From: Marinobacter lipolyticus
GTDB taxonomy: Bacteria; Pseudomonadota; Gammaproteobacteria; Pseudomonadales; Oleiphilaceae
Direction of reading: 5' to 3'
Length of the DNA: 64,000 nucleotides
Assembly (NCBI RefSeq): GCF_018424605.1
Contig: NZ_QTKT01000001.1
Coordinates: forward strand, 124,001 to 188,000
The translations under genes and the position numbers were made by a program. Of the stretch, positions 33,876-44,763 are shown piece by piece (within the stretch, counting starts at the first letter, position 1; each line of letters starts with the position of its first letter). The notes under the pieces were generated by a model. That model worked only from the letters and a program-made list of their open reading frames with translations, was not told the origin of the DNA and did not search any database.

Positions 33876-34609
33876 TGTCGTACATTCTGGATGCGCTTCG
33901 CAAGTCAGAAACCGAACGCCGGCAGGGCAAGATTCCTGATCTGGGCCAGCAGGTACAGCTGATTCACAAACCCCGCAAGAAAACTCTACCTCCGGCGGTC
34001 TGGATTGCAGGCGCGCTGCTGCTGAACGCGGCGGTATTGCTGGTGGTATTCTGGCCCTCGTTGGCGGGGCAGGCGGCTTCGGGCCCAGACGCCGCCGAGC
34101 CAACCGCGAACCCGCCGGCGGAGGCACCCGCGCCTCCTCCTGTTCAGTCTTCACCGGCAGAGAAAGCGGGGAGCACGGCGGACGTAATGCCGTCCGTTGA
34201 GCCAAAGCCAGTTGCCGTGCCCGACCCGATGCCCCGGGAGAATGAGCCGGCCATCGTTGAGTCGGGCGATCCGGAACCACGCCTGCGGCCGACCATCATC
34301 GTACCGAACCGGCCTATGGCCGCGCCCGGTCCAAGCGAACCCGAGGCGTTCCCCGAGCAGCGCGTACCGCATCTGGTCGAGCTGCCCGTTCCTTTTCAGA
34401 AGAGTATTCCTGATTTGATTTTTAACAGCCATATATACGCATCCGAACCGGCGTCCCGGCGGGTGATGATCAATAACCAGTACATGAGAGTGGGCGACAG
34501 CTTTTCCGGTATTCGCGTGGAAAGGATCACCGAAGATGGCGTCGAGCTGTCGAAGAATGGCCGGCACTTTCGCGTGGGCGTGGTTCGAGACTGGATGAGC
34601 CCCCGCTGA
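33875..34609 (+). CDS. gspB: General secretion pathway protein B
   Basis: 244 residues. The N-terminus MSYILDALRKSETERRQG is the GspB/ExeB signature. A membrane helix at about 46-64 (WIAGALLLNAAVLLVVFW), a Pro-rich periplasmic spacer, and a C-terminal GspB domain (LIFNSHIYASEPASRRVMIN; GDSFSGIRVERITEDGVEL) follow. It partners GspA in secretin assembly. Stop/start overlaps with gspA and dinG by one base on each side; no other type II secretion gene is in the window. Confidence 0.88.
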   Translation: MSYILDALRKSETERRQGKIPDLGQQVQLIHKPRKKTLPPAVWIAGALLLNAAVLLVVFWPSLAGQAASGPDAAEPTANPPAEAPAPPPVQSSPAEKAGSTADVMPSVEPKPVAVPDPMPRENEPAIVESGDPEPRLRPTIIVPNRPMAAPGPSEPEAFPEQRVPHLVELPVPFQKSIPDLIFNSHIYASEPASRRVMINNQYMRVGDSFSGIRVERITEDGVELSKNGRHFRVGVVRDWMSPR

Positions 34610-36801
34610 TGGCTCTGGCAGACGACACCAAGCAACAGATTCAGCAAAGCTATCGGGACGTTCTGGCCGGTAAGGACATTCGTGCCCGTTACGGCCAGCG
34701 GTTGATGATTGCCGAAATCGCCCGTTATATGGGCGATATTACCGAAAACGACGGCCAGCGAACGTCTCCTCCCGCCGCCTGTGTGGTTGAGGCCGGTACC
34801 GGTACCGGGAAAACCCTGGCGTATCTGATTGCCGCCATTCCGGTCGCCAAAGCGTTGGGGAAAACCCTGGTGATCTCCACCGCCACGGTGGCGCTGCAAG
34901 ACCAGATAGTTCACAAGGATCTGCCGGATCTGCGCAAACACAGCAAGATGGATTTCTCCTGGACGTTGGCCAAGGGGCGGGGCCGCTATCTGTGCATGTC
35001 GCGGCTGGAGGCCCGCCTTCACGATGAGGGCAACGGCGACAGCGACACCATGCCGCTTTTCCTGCTCGACAGTCCCGGCCAGGAAGAACCGGGCACGCGG
35101 GCGTTCTTCGAGGAAATGCTGGCCAGTTACGGTTCCCGTACCTGGGACGGTGACCGTGACCACTGGCCTGATCAGATACCGGACGACGTCTGGCGCCAGG
35201 TCACCACGGATCATCGCCAGTGCACCAATCGGCACTGCAGTTACTTTGACAGTTGTGCGTTTTTTGACGCCCGCAAAGATCTGGACGATGCCGACATTGT
35301 GGTTGCCAACCATGATCTGGTGCTGGCTGATCTGGCCCTGGGCGGTGGGGCGATCCTGCCGGAGCCTGAGAATGCCCTGTTTATTTTCGATGAGGCCCAT
35401 CATCTGCCGGACAAGGCGTTGAACCATTTTGCCGCGTCGGTACCCCTGAATGCCACGCGACAATGGCTGAAGCAACTTTCCCAGGCGCTGGGCAAGATGC
35501 AGCCCTTCCTCGGGCCCGCCACCGTCGCGGCCAAGACCATTGACCGGGTCAGTCATGCCTCGCGGGAAGTCGACGTGGCGCTCACGGAGGTGTATGACGA
35601 GGCGGAGCAGAATACCGGCTGGGAGTTTTCCGAGGAACGGCGTTCAGCGCAATGGCGGTACCCGGAAGGCGAGTTGCCGGAGGCGCTGGCGGAGTTGGCC
35701 GCCAACGCACGGCTTGCGACCGCCAATCTGGTGCGCCAGCTGGGTGTACTGGCCGACGAGTTGCAAAAAGCGTTTGATGAGCGCAAGGAACACGAGGTGG
35801 ACCGGGATACTGCCGAGTCCTGGTATCCGGTGATCGGCTCATTTCACGCCCGCTCCGAGGACCAGTTGCGGCTGTGGGCGGCCTGGTGTGAGGCTACCGG
35901 CGCGCAACTGGATCCTGGCGACGCCGGCGAAGAAAGCGATCCGAAACCCCGCGGCAAGCTGAAAAGCCCGCCGCCGGCACGTTGGGCCATTCGCCAGCGA
36001 TACGACCATGCCGAGGATATTACCCTGTACAGCAGCCCCGTGCTGGCGGATAACCTGCTGTATTCCCGCCTGTGGTCCCGGGCCTACGGCGCCGTGCTGA
36101 CCAGCGCTACGCTGACGGCTCTGGGGCGGTTCGACCGCCTGCAGGCGCGAGCCGGCTTGCCTGACGCCAGCCGGTTTCTGGTTGTGCCCAGTTCTTTCCG
36201 CTACGCCGAGATGGCGACGGTGGAAGTGCCCGCCATGTCTGCGATGCCCACCGACGATGCCTTCACCGATGCGTTGGTGTCACGGTTGCCGGATCTGTGG
36301 GCGGGCGAGAAGGCCACCTTGGTCTTGTTCACGGCGCGTCGGCAGATGCAACTTGTGCGCGACGCGCTGGCGCCGGAATACCCTGACCTGATCATCACCC
36401 AGGACGATATGGCCAAGGGCGAGGTGCTGCGCCAGCATTGCGCGCGAGTCGATGAAGGCCGGCCCAGCGTTCTGTTCGGGGTGGCCAGCTTTGCCGAGGG
36501 CATTGATCTTCCGGGCAAATATCTTGGCCATGTGGTGATTACCCGCCTGCCGTTTTCAGTGCCGGACGATCCCATCGAGGCCAGCCTGGCGGAGTGGGTG
36601 ACCCAGCGCGGGGGGAATCCGTTCATGGAAATCACAGTGCCGGATGCATCCATCAAACTGGTGCAGGCGGTCGGCCGGCTGTTGCGCACTGAGCAGGACA
36701 CCGGGAGGGTGACCATCCTCGACCGCAGAATCGTTGCGCGCCGCTACGGGCAGCTTCTGCTTGACGCGTTGCCACCGTTCCGTCGGATCATCGAGCACTG
36801 A
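34609..36801 (+). CDS. dinG: ATP-dependent DNA helicase DinG
   Basis: 730 residues. XPD/DinG-type superfamily 2 helicase: Walker A EAGTGTGKTLAYLIA (about 60), an Fe-S cluster domain with Cys in GRGRYLCMSR and CTNRHCSYFDSC (about 128 and 205-216), DEAHHLPDK (about 262), SATL (motif III-like), and QAVGRLLRTEQDTG (motif VI). It unwinds DNA 5' to 3', resolving R-loops and D-loops. Its ATG overlaps the gspB TGA, so it is co-translated with gspAB. Confidence 0.93.
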   Translation: MALADDTKQQIQQSYRDVLAGKDIRARYGQRLMIAEIARYMGDITENDGQRTSPPAACVVEAGTGTGKTLAYLIAAIPVAKALGKTLVISTATVALQDQIVHKDLPDLRKHSKMDFSWTLAKGRGRYLCMSRLEARLHDEGNGDSDTMPLFLLDSPGQEEPGTRAFFEEMLASYGSRTWDGDRDHWPDQIPDDVWRQVTTDHRQCTNRHCSYFDSCAFFDARKDLDDADIVVANHDLVLADLALGGGAILPEPENALFIFDEAHHLPDKALNHFAASVPLNATRQWLKQLSQALGKMQPFLGPATVAAKTIDRVSHASREVDVALTEVYDEAEQNTGWEFSEERRSAQWRYPEGELPEALAELAANARLATANLVRQLGVLADELQKAFDERKEHEVDRDTAESWYPVIGSFHARSEDQLRLWAAWCEATGAQLDPGDAGEESDPKPRGKLKSPPPARWAIRQRYDHAEDITLYSSPVLADNLLYSRLWSRAYGAVLTSATLTALGRFDRLQARAGLPDASRFLVVPSSFRYAEMATVEVPAMSAMPTDDAFTDALVSRLPDLWAGEKATLVLFTARRQMQLVRDALAPEYPDLIITQDDMAKGEVLRQHCARVDEGRPSVLFGVASFAEGIDLPGKYLGHVVITRLPFSVPDDPIEASLAEWVTQRGGNPFMEITVPDASIKLVQAVGRLLRTEQDTGRVTILDRRIVARRYGQLLLDALPPFRRIIEH

Positions 36802-36820
36802 CGCCGGCAGGCGCCCATAA

Positions 36821-36854
36821 AAAAAGAGCCATCCGGTGAAGAATGGCTCTTGTC
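36821..36854 (-). terminator. Intrinsic terminator for the minus strand downstream of the MalT-like gene
   Basis: AAGAGCCAT and ATGGCTCTT flank a short loop. On the minus strand the stem is followed by a run of seven T; on the plus strand the T run is absent. It lies about 215 bases beyond the MalT-like stop, leaving a long 3' untranslated region, and could weakly serve dinG as well. Confidence 0.65.
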
Positions 36855-37068
36855 AAAGGGGTTCTGTTCGAACCCGGGCGTCGAAACAACGCGGAACAAG
36901 AAGTCTGAAGGCCTGAAGTTTCAGAATTCCTGGTGAGGGCTCGCCTCACCTTGGAAACCATCATAGAAGAGGCGGGGGCTTATCCGGATCGTCCAAAGGG
37001 CGTAGTGGGGCGTATTAGTTCGCCAGAAACGTGATCTGCGTCACAAACAGGGGTGCCCGGAATGCCTG
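36855..37068 (-). other. Structured region between dinG and the MalT-like gene, possible 3'UTR or small RNA
   Basis: Holds no gene. It contains a GGGTTC/GAACCC hairpin (36859-36875), a 7-bp GGTGAGG/CCTCACC hairpin (36933-36951) and a CRP/Vfr-like palindrome near the MalT-like stop, all upstream of the minus-strand terminator. A small RNA processed from the 3' end or transcribed from its own promoter is plausible. Confidence 0.35.
37030..37045. promoter_or_regulatory. CRP/Vfr-like palindrome
   Basis: CGTGATCTGCGTCACA is a near-perfect half-site pair (TGTGA-N6-TCACG on the minus strand). No good -10 box sits at the class II distance on either strand, and it lies between two convergent genes, so its target is unclear. 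Confidence 0.4.
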
Positions 37069-39801
37069 CTAATGCAGTAGTCCCAGCTCCCGCGCCCGTG
37101 CGAGTGCTTCGGTACGCCGACTCGCACCCAGCTTGCCATAAAGGTTGCGAATATGAGCCTTTACTGTGGCCGGCGCCACCGCCATCTGGCTGGCAATCTC
37201 CTTGTTGGCCAGGCCCTCATTAATCAACGCAAGGACTTCCTGCTCGCGCTGGCTCAGAGGTTCAGCCAGCGCGTCATTGCCTTGGGCGTCGGCGGATTCA
37301 TGCTGTTCCGTCGCCTCCGCTGCTGCAACTTCGGGCTGCGCTTGCTGCACCTCCACATTACGCAGCATGGCCAGCAAGGTGCTGTTCCAGCTTGACGGCG
37401 ACTGGAGGGCTGGCAAGGCCATCAGGTGCTGCCGGATGGTCATGCTTTCCTCGGCGAACAGGCGCATGAAACCGGCTTCTGCACCTTTCTGTACGGCCTG
37501 AGCCAGTAATACGGCGGCGTCAGCCGGCTTGTTTTCGGCGTACAGTGCTTCGGCATACACCGTGAGTATTTCCACCAGATGGCGGAAATGCTGGTCTTTC
37601 TCGGCGCTCAGGCGCATCGGGGCCAACAGGGCAATGGCGTCAGCGGGACGCTGTGAGGCCACCAATACACGTGCCTTACTGATCTGATTCTGCTCGCGGT
37701 TAAGGGGGTTGGAGAACGATTCCCCGCTGACCGATTGTACCCAGCGCTCGGCTTCTTCCAGATGCCCGGAAGCAAGGTAGCACCGTGCCAGCAGCGCCGA
37801 GCATGCCGGTGGTTCGAATACAATGTGTTCGCGCCGGCGGCGAGCCACAGAAACGGCGTCTTCCAGCGCCGTGATGGCTTCCTGGTAACGACCTTCGGTA
37901 AACGCCAGGTGACCTCTGACATACTGGATGATTACGTGCTGCCCCGGCTCTGTGCCCTTGGTGACGTGATCCAGCAACGGAGCCAGATGGGACGCCGCCA
38001 GTTCCGGCTCGTTGCGCTCCCGGTAAATTTCGGTCAACGCGCTGTTCTGCCAGCAGGAAATAAGCCGCGGCTGTGACGGATCGGCGTAGTGCTGATCCAC
38101 CCAGTGACGGACCGACGTGCAGGTTTCCAGGGCTTCGTCGATGTCGCCGCGATTGTATTGAATCCAGGCCAGAAGCCCGCCACTGGACAGAACCGTGGTG
38201 GGTTTGCGTTCCAGTTCGCCGTAACGGACGGCGGAGCGTAGGGCTTCTTCGGCGGAAGGCAGGTCACCCTTGCCGTAGTAATCCAGGCCCACGCCGTAGT
38301 AGGTCACTGACTTTAGCGGAATACGGGTGTGGTCAATATCCCGCAGAACCTGACGGGTCAGGTCGGATGCGCTTTTCTCGTCGCTTCTGGTGCGCGCCAG
38401 ATAGGAGCGGATCAGGGAAATCTCGCTCTGCAGGCCCAGTGCCCCCTCGGCGTCCGGATGGGAGTCCGCCACGCGGCGGTCGAGTATATCTTCCAGATCC
38501 GTTAACAGGGGCTCCAGCACATCCACCCGGTTGGCGAAGAACAGTGACCAGATTCGCAGCATCTGCAGTTGCGGGCTGTCCTCCACGGTTGCTGCCGGGA
38601 GGGCATCCAGCCATTGCAGTACCGGTAGATGGTAGCCGCCGTGGATCAGGTTGTTACCGTGTTCGGCCAGTACCCGTGCCAGCCACCCCCAATCCTGTTG
38701 GCGAACGATCTGGGCGATGCCTTCCTGCACGTGGTCGTGGGTCAGAAGCCATTCAACGGTTCGCTGCCAATGCACCCTGGCCGCTTCCGGGTTCCGCGAC
38801 CAGGCGCGCTGCAACAGGGCATCGCGAAACAGGTCATGGTAGCGAAACCAGTGGTTTCTGGTGTCCAGGGGAATCAAGAACAGGTTTTGCCGGAGCAGTT
38901 GCTCCAGCATGCTCTGGCTGTCCGAGGCACCCCGTACGCTGTCGCAAAGGGAGGCGCACAGCCGAGGGCAGCAGGCGGTGGCGAGCAGGAAATCGCGGGT
39001 TGCTTCCGGCTGCTGCTCAAGCACCTCAGTGAGCACGTATTCATTGATCCGCCGTTCATCCACGTCAATCGTAATGGTCGGCGCTGTAGCCTGCTGATCT
39101 TCGCTTTTTGCACCGGCCAGCGCCGATAACTGCATAGCGGCAACCCAGCCCTCGGTTTTTTGCAGAATACGACGGATATCGTGCTCGGAGACCTCGAGGG
39201 TCATGGTTTCCCGGAAAAAGCGGCGGCATTCGTCTTCGGTGAACGCCAGCAGGGTGGGGTGGATGTCTTCAACCCAGCGGCGGACGCGCCAGCGGGCCAG
39301 CGGTAACGGTGGCTCCGTCCGGGAGGCGACGGTGAGCGTGACACCCGGCGGCAGATAATCCACAAAGTACGCCAGTTGGCGCTGGATGTCGGCACTCTGA
39401 ATAAAATGGAAATCATCCAGCACCAGCGCCCAGTTGGCGCCGTCCGCAGCCAGCGCATTGATCACCCCGGTGATCGGGCCCTCAAGCTCCTGCAGCGAGC
39501 AGTGGCTGAGCTGCTGGCGGCACAGGTCCATCCCGGCCAGCCCACTGTGTTCCAGAGCGCCCGCGACGTACTGCCAAAAACGCCTGGGTTCGTTATCGTG
39601 CTCATCGAGGGATAGCCAGGCGGAGGACGAGCCGAGTTGTGCACACCACTGACTGACCAGCGTGGTTTTCCCGAAACCTGCAGGCGCGACCACCAGATTC
39701 AGGCGTTTGGGAGCGCCCGGCTGCAACAGACGATACAGCCGTTCCCGCCGCACAGTGCGGGGATCGGAGGTGGGTCTGAGGAATTTGGTCGTCAGCAGCA
39801 T
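37069..39801 (-). CDS. LuxR-family ATP-dependent transcriptional regulator, MalT/AlkS-like
   Basis: 910 residues, the usual size for MalT-like STAND regulators. N-terminal ATPase with Walker A VAPAGFGKTTLVSQW (about 36-50) and Walker B WALVLDDFHFI (about 128), helical and TPR-like sensor repeats, and a C-terminal LuxR helix-turn-helix (LSQREQEVLALINEGLANKE; VKAHIRNLYGKLGASRRTEA). It should activate genes upon binding ATP and an inducer. AGGGA precedes the ATG. The regulated genes are not evident from the neighbours, which are dinG and cysB. Confidence 0.9.
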   Translation of the reverse strand: MLLTTKFLRPTSDPRTVRRERLYRLLQPGAPKRLNLVVAPAGFGKTTLVSQWCAQLGSSSAWLSLDEHDNEPRRFWQYVAGALEHSGLAGMDLCRQQLSHCSLQELEGPITGVINALAADGANWALVLDDFHFIQSADIQRQLAYFVDYLPPGVTLTVASRTEPPLPLARWRVRRWVEDIHPTLLAFTEDECRRFFRETMTLEVSEHDIRRILQKTEGWVAAMQLSALAGAKSEDQQATAPTITIDVDERRINEYVLTEVLEQQPEATRDFLLATACCPRLCASLCDSVRGASDSQSMLEQLLRQNLFLIPLDTRNHWFRYHDLFRDALLQRAWSRNPEAARVHWQRTVEWLLTHDHVQEGIAQIVRQQDWGWLARVLAEHGNNLIHGGYHLPVLQWLDALPAATVEDSPQLQMLRIWSLFFANRVDVLEPLLTDLEDILDRRVADSHPDAEGALGLQSEISLIRSYLARTRSDEKSASDLTRQVLRDIDHTRIPLKSVTYYGVGLDYYGKGDLPSAEEALRSAVRYGELERKPTTVLSSGGLLAWIQYNRGDIDEALETCTSVRHWVDQHYADPSQPRLISCWQNSALTEIYRERNEPELAASHLAPLLDHVTKGTEPGQHVIIQYVRGHLAFTEGRYQEAITALEDAVSVARRRREHIVFEPPACSALLARCYLASGHLEEAERWVQSVSGESFSNPLNREQNQISKARVLVASQRPADAIALLAPMRLSAEKDQHFRHLVEILTVYAEALYAENKPADAAVLLAQAVQKGAEAGFMRLFAEESMTIRQHLMALPALQSPSSWNSTLLAMLRNVEVQQAQPEVAAAEATEQHESADAQGNDALAEPLSQREQEVLALINEGLANKEIASQMAVAPATVKAHIRNLYGKLGASRRTEALARARELGLLH

Positions 39802-39822
39802 CGTGTCCCTGAATGCGTGAAA

Positions 39823-39834
39823 GGTATCGATACC
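39823..39834. promoter_or_regulatory. 12-bp perfect palindrome GGTATCGATACC upstream of the MalT-like gene
   Basis: Located 21 bases before the ATG of the MalT-like regulator in the intergenic region shared with cysB. It could be an operator or a hairpin in the leader; no further evidence. Confidence 0.35.
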
Positions 39835-40005
39835 GGATTGTGTGCTTTGTCACACTGAAGTCAAGGGCGAGGGCTGCAAAAACGTCATTAGCGATGCGGT
39901 GTTATTCGATTTTTGGTCTAAACTGACTGGGACGGGTTTTGTATACTCAAAAAGAATGAAAAACAAAAATGTTATGCGTATTCTGTTTCTCTACAGCGGG
40001 GCTGA

Positions 40006-41762
<1,757 letters not shown>

Positions 41763-41960
41763 GAAAAGGGGTGTCCGTCATAAATGTGTGATAAATCTAC
41801 CATTAACATCGCCCGGCCTGAAGGAATCTGGTTGTATAACCTTATAGCGGGCAAGATGCACGATGCATTCGGCGGCGGATTTTCTTATCATACGGGCCCA
41901 TTACCAGCCGCGCCGCTCATTGGGCGCCGGAAATACTGACGTTTTTATCAGGAGAACACT
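41763..41960. promoter_or_regulatory. Divergent promoter region of cysH and thrH
   Basis: An AT-richer stretch with TTATAGC and GGTTGTATAACC (outer GGTT/AACC inverted repeat, about 41830-41841) upstream of cysH. CysB recognises loosely conserved AT-rich dyads, so this is the natural place for a CysB site, but no precise site can be defined. Confidence 0.3.
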
Positions 41961-42575
41961 GTGGAACTCGCGTGCCTTGACCTCGAAGGAGTACTGATCC
42001 CGGAAATCTGGATCGCATTTGCGGAAAAAACCGGTATTGAAGAGCTGAGGGCAACCACCCGCGACATTCCCGACTACGACGTACTGATGAAACAGCGTCT
42101 GCGTCTGCTGGACGAACATGGTTACGGTCTGCCACAGATCCAGGAAGTGATCGGCGAGCTGGACCCGCTGCCCGGGGCCGCGGAGTTTCTGAACTGGCTG
42201 CGGGAGCGCTTCCAGGTGGTGATCCTGTCGGACACTTTCTACGAGTTCGCCATGCCGCTGATGAAAAAGCTGGGCTATCCGGCGCTGCTTTGCCATAAGC
42301 TGGAAGTGGCTGACAACGGGCAGATCACCAATTACCTGTTGCGTCAGCGAGACCCCAAGCGCCAGTCCGTCCGAGCGTTCCAGCTACTCAACTACCGGGT
42401 GATTGCGGCGGGTGATTCCTACAACGACACCACCATGCTGGGCCAGGCCGAGGCGGGCATCCTGTTCCACGCGCCGCAAAACGTGATTGACGAGTTCCCG
42501 CAGTTTCCGGCGGTTCATACCTTCGAGGAGCTCAAGCAGGAGTTTTTGAAGGCGAGCGCGGTTCACATAGCCTGA
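41961..42575 (+). CDS. thrH: Bifunctional phosphoserine phosphatase/homoserine phosphotransferase ThrH
   Basis: 204 residues, matching ThrH of Pseudomonas. HAD motif I is DLEGVLIPE (Asp nucleophile and Glu in place of the second Asp), motif II is VILSDTFYEF, and GDSYNDTTML forms motif IV. It dephosphorylates phosphoserine and can transfer the phosphate to homoserine. Starts at GTG 41961 with AGGAG upstream. Convergent with pabB by a short overlap. Confidence 0.93.
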   Translation: MELACLDLEGVLIPEIWIAFAEKTGIEELRATTRDIPDYDVLMKQRLRLLDEHGYGLPQIQEVIGELDPLPGAAEFLNWLRERFQVVILSDTFYEFAMPLMKKLGYPALLCHKLEVADNGQITNYLLRQRDPKRQSVRAFQLLNYRVIAAGDSYNDTTMLGQAEAGILFHAPQNVIDEFPQFPAVHTFEELKQEFLKASAVHIA

Positions 42576-44059
42576 AGAACGTCCATCAATTTACGAACTT
42601 TGGTGACCGACTCCTGGTATTCTTCTTGGGGGTCGGAGTCCGCCACGATGCCGCAACCTGCCCAGCAATGGATGGAACCGTCTGACCGGGTCATCAATGT
42701 TCTGATAGCGATGTTGCTTTCAAGATTGTTCTGGAAATTCCAGCGGAAAATGGTTCCACAGTAAGGCCCTCGGCTATGGGGCTCCAATTCCCGGATAATT
42801 TCCATTGCCCTCCGCTTGGGTGCACCGGTGATGGAGCCACCGGGGAAGGCTGCCAACATGGCGCGAAGAGGCGAAAGTTCTTTCTTCAGAATCCCCTCTA
42901 CCGTACTCACCAATTGATGCACATTCTGATAGCTTTCAACGTTAAACAAACGGGTGACTTTTACCGAAAAAGGCTCGCAAAAACGGGAAAGATCATTTCG
43001 AAGCAAATCCACAATCATGAGATTTTCTGCCCGATCTTTGGAGGCTGACGCTAGCTCTTTGGCGAGATGATGGTCTGCTTCTTGGCCGGTATGGTCTCTG
43101 GGGCGTGTACCCTTAATCGGCTTGGTCATCACCTTTCGATCCTGAATGCTCAGGAACAGTTCTGGTGAAATACTTAGAACCTGCGCATCACCGATATTCA
43201 AGTAAGCCGCATAGGGAACCGGTACTGCCGAAACCAGCTCACGGAACGCGAGATAGGGCTCGCCCCGGAATCTGCCAGAGTATTTGTTGGAGAGATTGAC
43301 CTGATAGCAATCCCCGGCGTGGATGTAATCCAGCACCCTCCGAACCCCTGCAAGGTAGTGATCTTCTGGGGTTTCGAGGCAAAAGGTGTTGGCTATGGCG
43401 AAAGGCGCAAGCTCAGTAGATGGACTTTCCGTCAGGGCGAGTATCTGTTCGTAGAGCGAGTAATCAAAGTTCGGATGAAAATCCAGTGAAGCGTCACCAC
43501 AAAGGTCGGTTGACGGTGCGTCAGGAATCGTTAACTGCCATAGATAGAGGCCAGCGTATCCAACAAAGGACGGGGTAGCAGGTCCTGTGTGAGTGTGGAA
43601 ATCCGACAAGCCGGCGACCGTATGATCGCCGGCCTCATAGAAAATTGAGCCGAAAATGCCACCCGCTTTCGACCCGTGAGTGCCGGTGAATCGTTTCCAT
43701 TGGCGCTCGATCTCGGCGATGGTCTGGTCGAAGCTTTCCCGTTCAGGAGGCAGGCGCCAAGTGTAGGCAGGGAGTGCAGAAATTATCCTCCGGGCATTTA
43801 CCGAATCTCGGCATTCCACAAAACCCTCCAGTGAACTGATATTGGTAAGCAGGGAATTCACTTGTTCGGGAGTTAGATAGTGTTGACTAATGAATGCTTT
43901 TGACACGAATTGATTTACCGGTAGCGGAAGTGTGCAGCAATCTTTGCACGATGTTACACACTTAACAAAATAAAGTGCAGGTTCGCGGTAGCCTTCCACC
44001 AGGACCGCCAGTTCAGGGCGGAACCATACTAGCAATAGTTCCTGAGGTAGTAACCCCAT
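42563..44059 (-). CDS. pabB: Aminodeoxychorismate synthase component I (PabB-like)
   Basis: 498 residues if started at the ATG 44057-44059; a TTG at 44035 preceded by CAGGA is the best-supported alternative. The chorismate-binding domain has PIKGTRPRDHTG with the Lys that forms the PabB covalent intermediate (TrpE has Ala there), ENLMIVDLLRNDLSRF, PGGSITGAPKRRAMEII and YCGTIF/FNIAIRT-like end motifs. It produces 4-amino-4-deoxychorismate for folate. The N-terminal 100 residues are poorly conserved. Base composition is visibly more AT-rich than its neighbours, and it stands alone without pabA or pabC. Confidence 0.88.
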   Translation of the reverse strand: MGLLPQELLLVWFRPELAVLVEGYREPALYFVKCVTSCKDCCTLPLPVNQFVSKAFISQHYLTPEQVNSLLTNISSLEGFVECRDSVNARRIISALPAYTWRLPPERESFDQTIAEIERQWKRFTGTHGSKAGGIFGSIFYEAGDHTVAGLSDFHTHTGPATPSFVGYAGLYLWQLTIPDAPSTDLCGDASLDFHPNFDYSLYEQILALTESPSTELAPFAIANTFCLETPEDHYLAGVRRVLDYIHAGDCYQVNLSNKYSGRFRGEPYLAFRELVSAVPVPYAAYLNIGDAQVLSISPELFLSIQDRKVMTKPIKGTRPRDHTGQEADHHLAKELASASKDRAENLMIVDLLRNDLSRFCEPFSVKVTRLFNVESYQNVHQLVSTVEGILKKELSPLRAMLAAFPGGSITGAPKRRAMEIIRELEPHSRGPYCGTIFRWNFQNNLESNIAIRTLMTRSDGSIHCWAGCGIVADSDPQEEYQESVTKVRKLMDVLQAM

Positions 44060-44651
44060 GAAATTAAGATCCCGAATTCGATATGCCACGCGAACAATGA
44101 TTCTGTCGTCAGCGATGGTTTTTTCTTTTACCGTTTATGCCCAGGACGCCGGGGATTACCAAGATCATGTGCTTTCCGACGGGAAGCTTTCGGAGCAGGA
44201 GTTGGCAGCAGTGGTTGCAGTTGCTCAAAAAGATCTAAAAAAAATGACGGAGAGATCGGTCGAGGCAGTCGGCGATGAAATGGCAGCATCTGGAGTTTTC
44301 CCGCCGATGGCGTGGATGATGATGCGCAACGGCGAAATCAAGGCAATGAAACTGGGTGAGTCTGGTGAAGAAGCGCCCGGTAACATAAAAGTCATCATGT
44401 ACCGCGCTGGGTTGAAATCCATCGCGCGTCGGAACGAAATTCATGCTGCGTTGATAGCGTATCCTGGTCAAATTGAAAAAGACGGTGAGCAGATCCGCAT
44501 CATGGCAATTGAGCATGAGCACAGGCTGGGTGTATCAGGGTTAAAGCTTATTCCCGTTACTCTGTCCGCCGGTGAGCCGGAGTTCGGTGACGCAATGTCT
44601 CAGGAGAAACCGTTCCAGATTTTTTACGACGAAAAAAAGGGTCATTCCTGA
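44058..44651 (+). CDS. Exported hypothetical protein of unknown family
   Basis: 197 residues. A signal peptide (MILSSAMVFSFTVYAQ, with a basic n-region) precedes a mixed helical/beta domain (LSEQELAAVVAVAQKDLKKM; KVIMYRAGLKSIARRNEIHA; PVTLSAGEPEFGDAM). I do not recognise it. It starts within two bases of the pabB ATG in divergent orientation, and has no strong ribosome binding site; a later ATG at 44097 is possible. Lower GC like pabB. Confidence 0.7.
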   Translation: MKLRSRIRYATRTMILSSAMVFSFTVYAQDAGDYQDHVLSDGKLSEQELAAVVAVAQKDLKKMTERSVEAVGDEMAASGVFPPMAWMMMRNGEIKAMKLGESGEEAPGNIKVIMYRAGLKSIARRNEIHAALIAYPGQIEKDGEQIRIMAIEHEHRLGVSGLKLIPVTLSAGEPEFGDAMSQEKPFQIFYDEKKGHS

Positions 44652-44720
44652 TTGCGTAAATAACTGAATATTAAAGAAAATAATTTTTTAATTAACGAAG
44701 TGATACGTTTTGTTATTATT

Positions 44721-44763
44721 TGTGAGGGTCTTCACGGAACCGGACTGTAAAACAATCTTAAAT
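44721..44763 (+). promoter_or_regulatory. CRP/Vfr-like class II promoter upstream of the DUF6160 gene
   Basis: TGTGAGGGTCTTCACG at 44721-44736 matches the TGTGA-N6-TCAC(A/G) consensus. TTAAAT at 44758-44763 is centred exactly 32 bases from its dyad centre, the spacing expected for a site at -41.5. Transcription would start near 44770, about 72 bases ahead of the ATG. Confidence 0.5.

Noticed and set aside
34396..35556. 386-residue minus-strand frame
   Set aside because: Antisense to gspB and dinG, with no domain.
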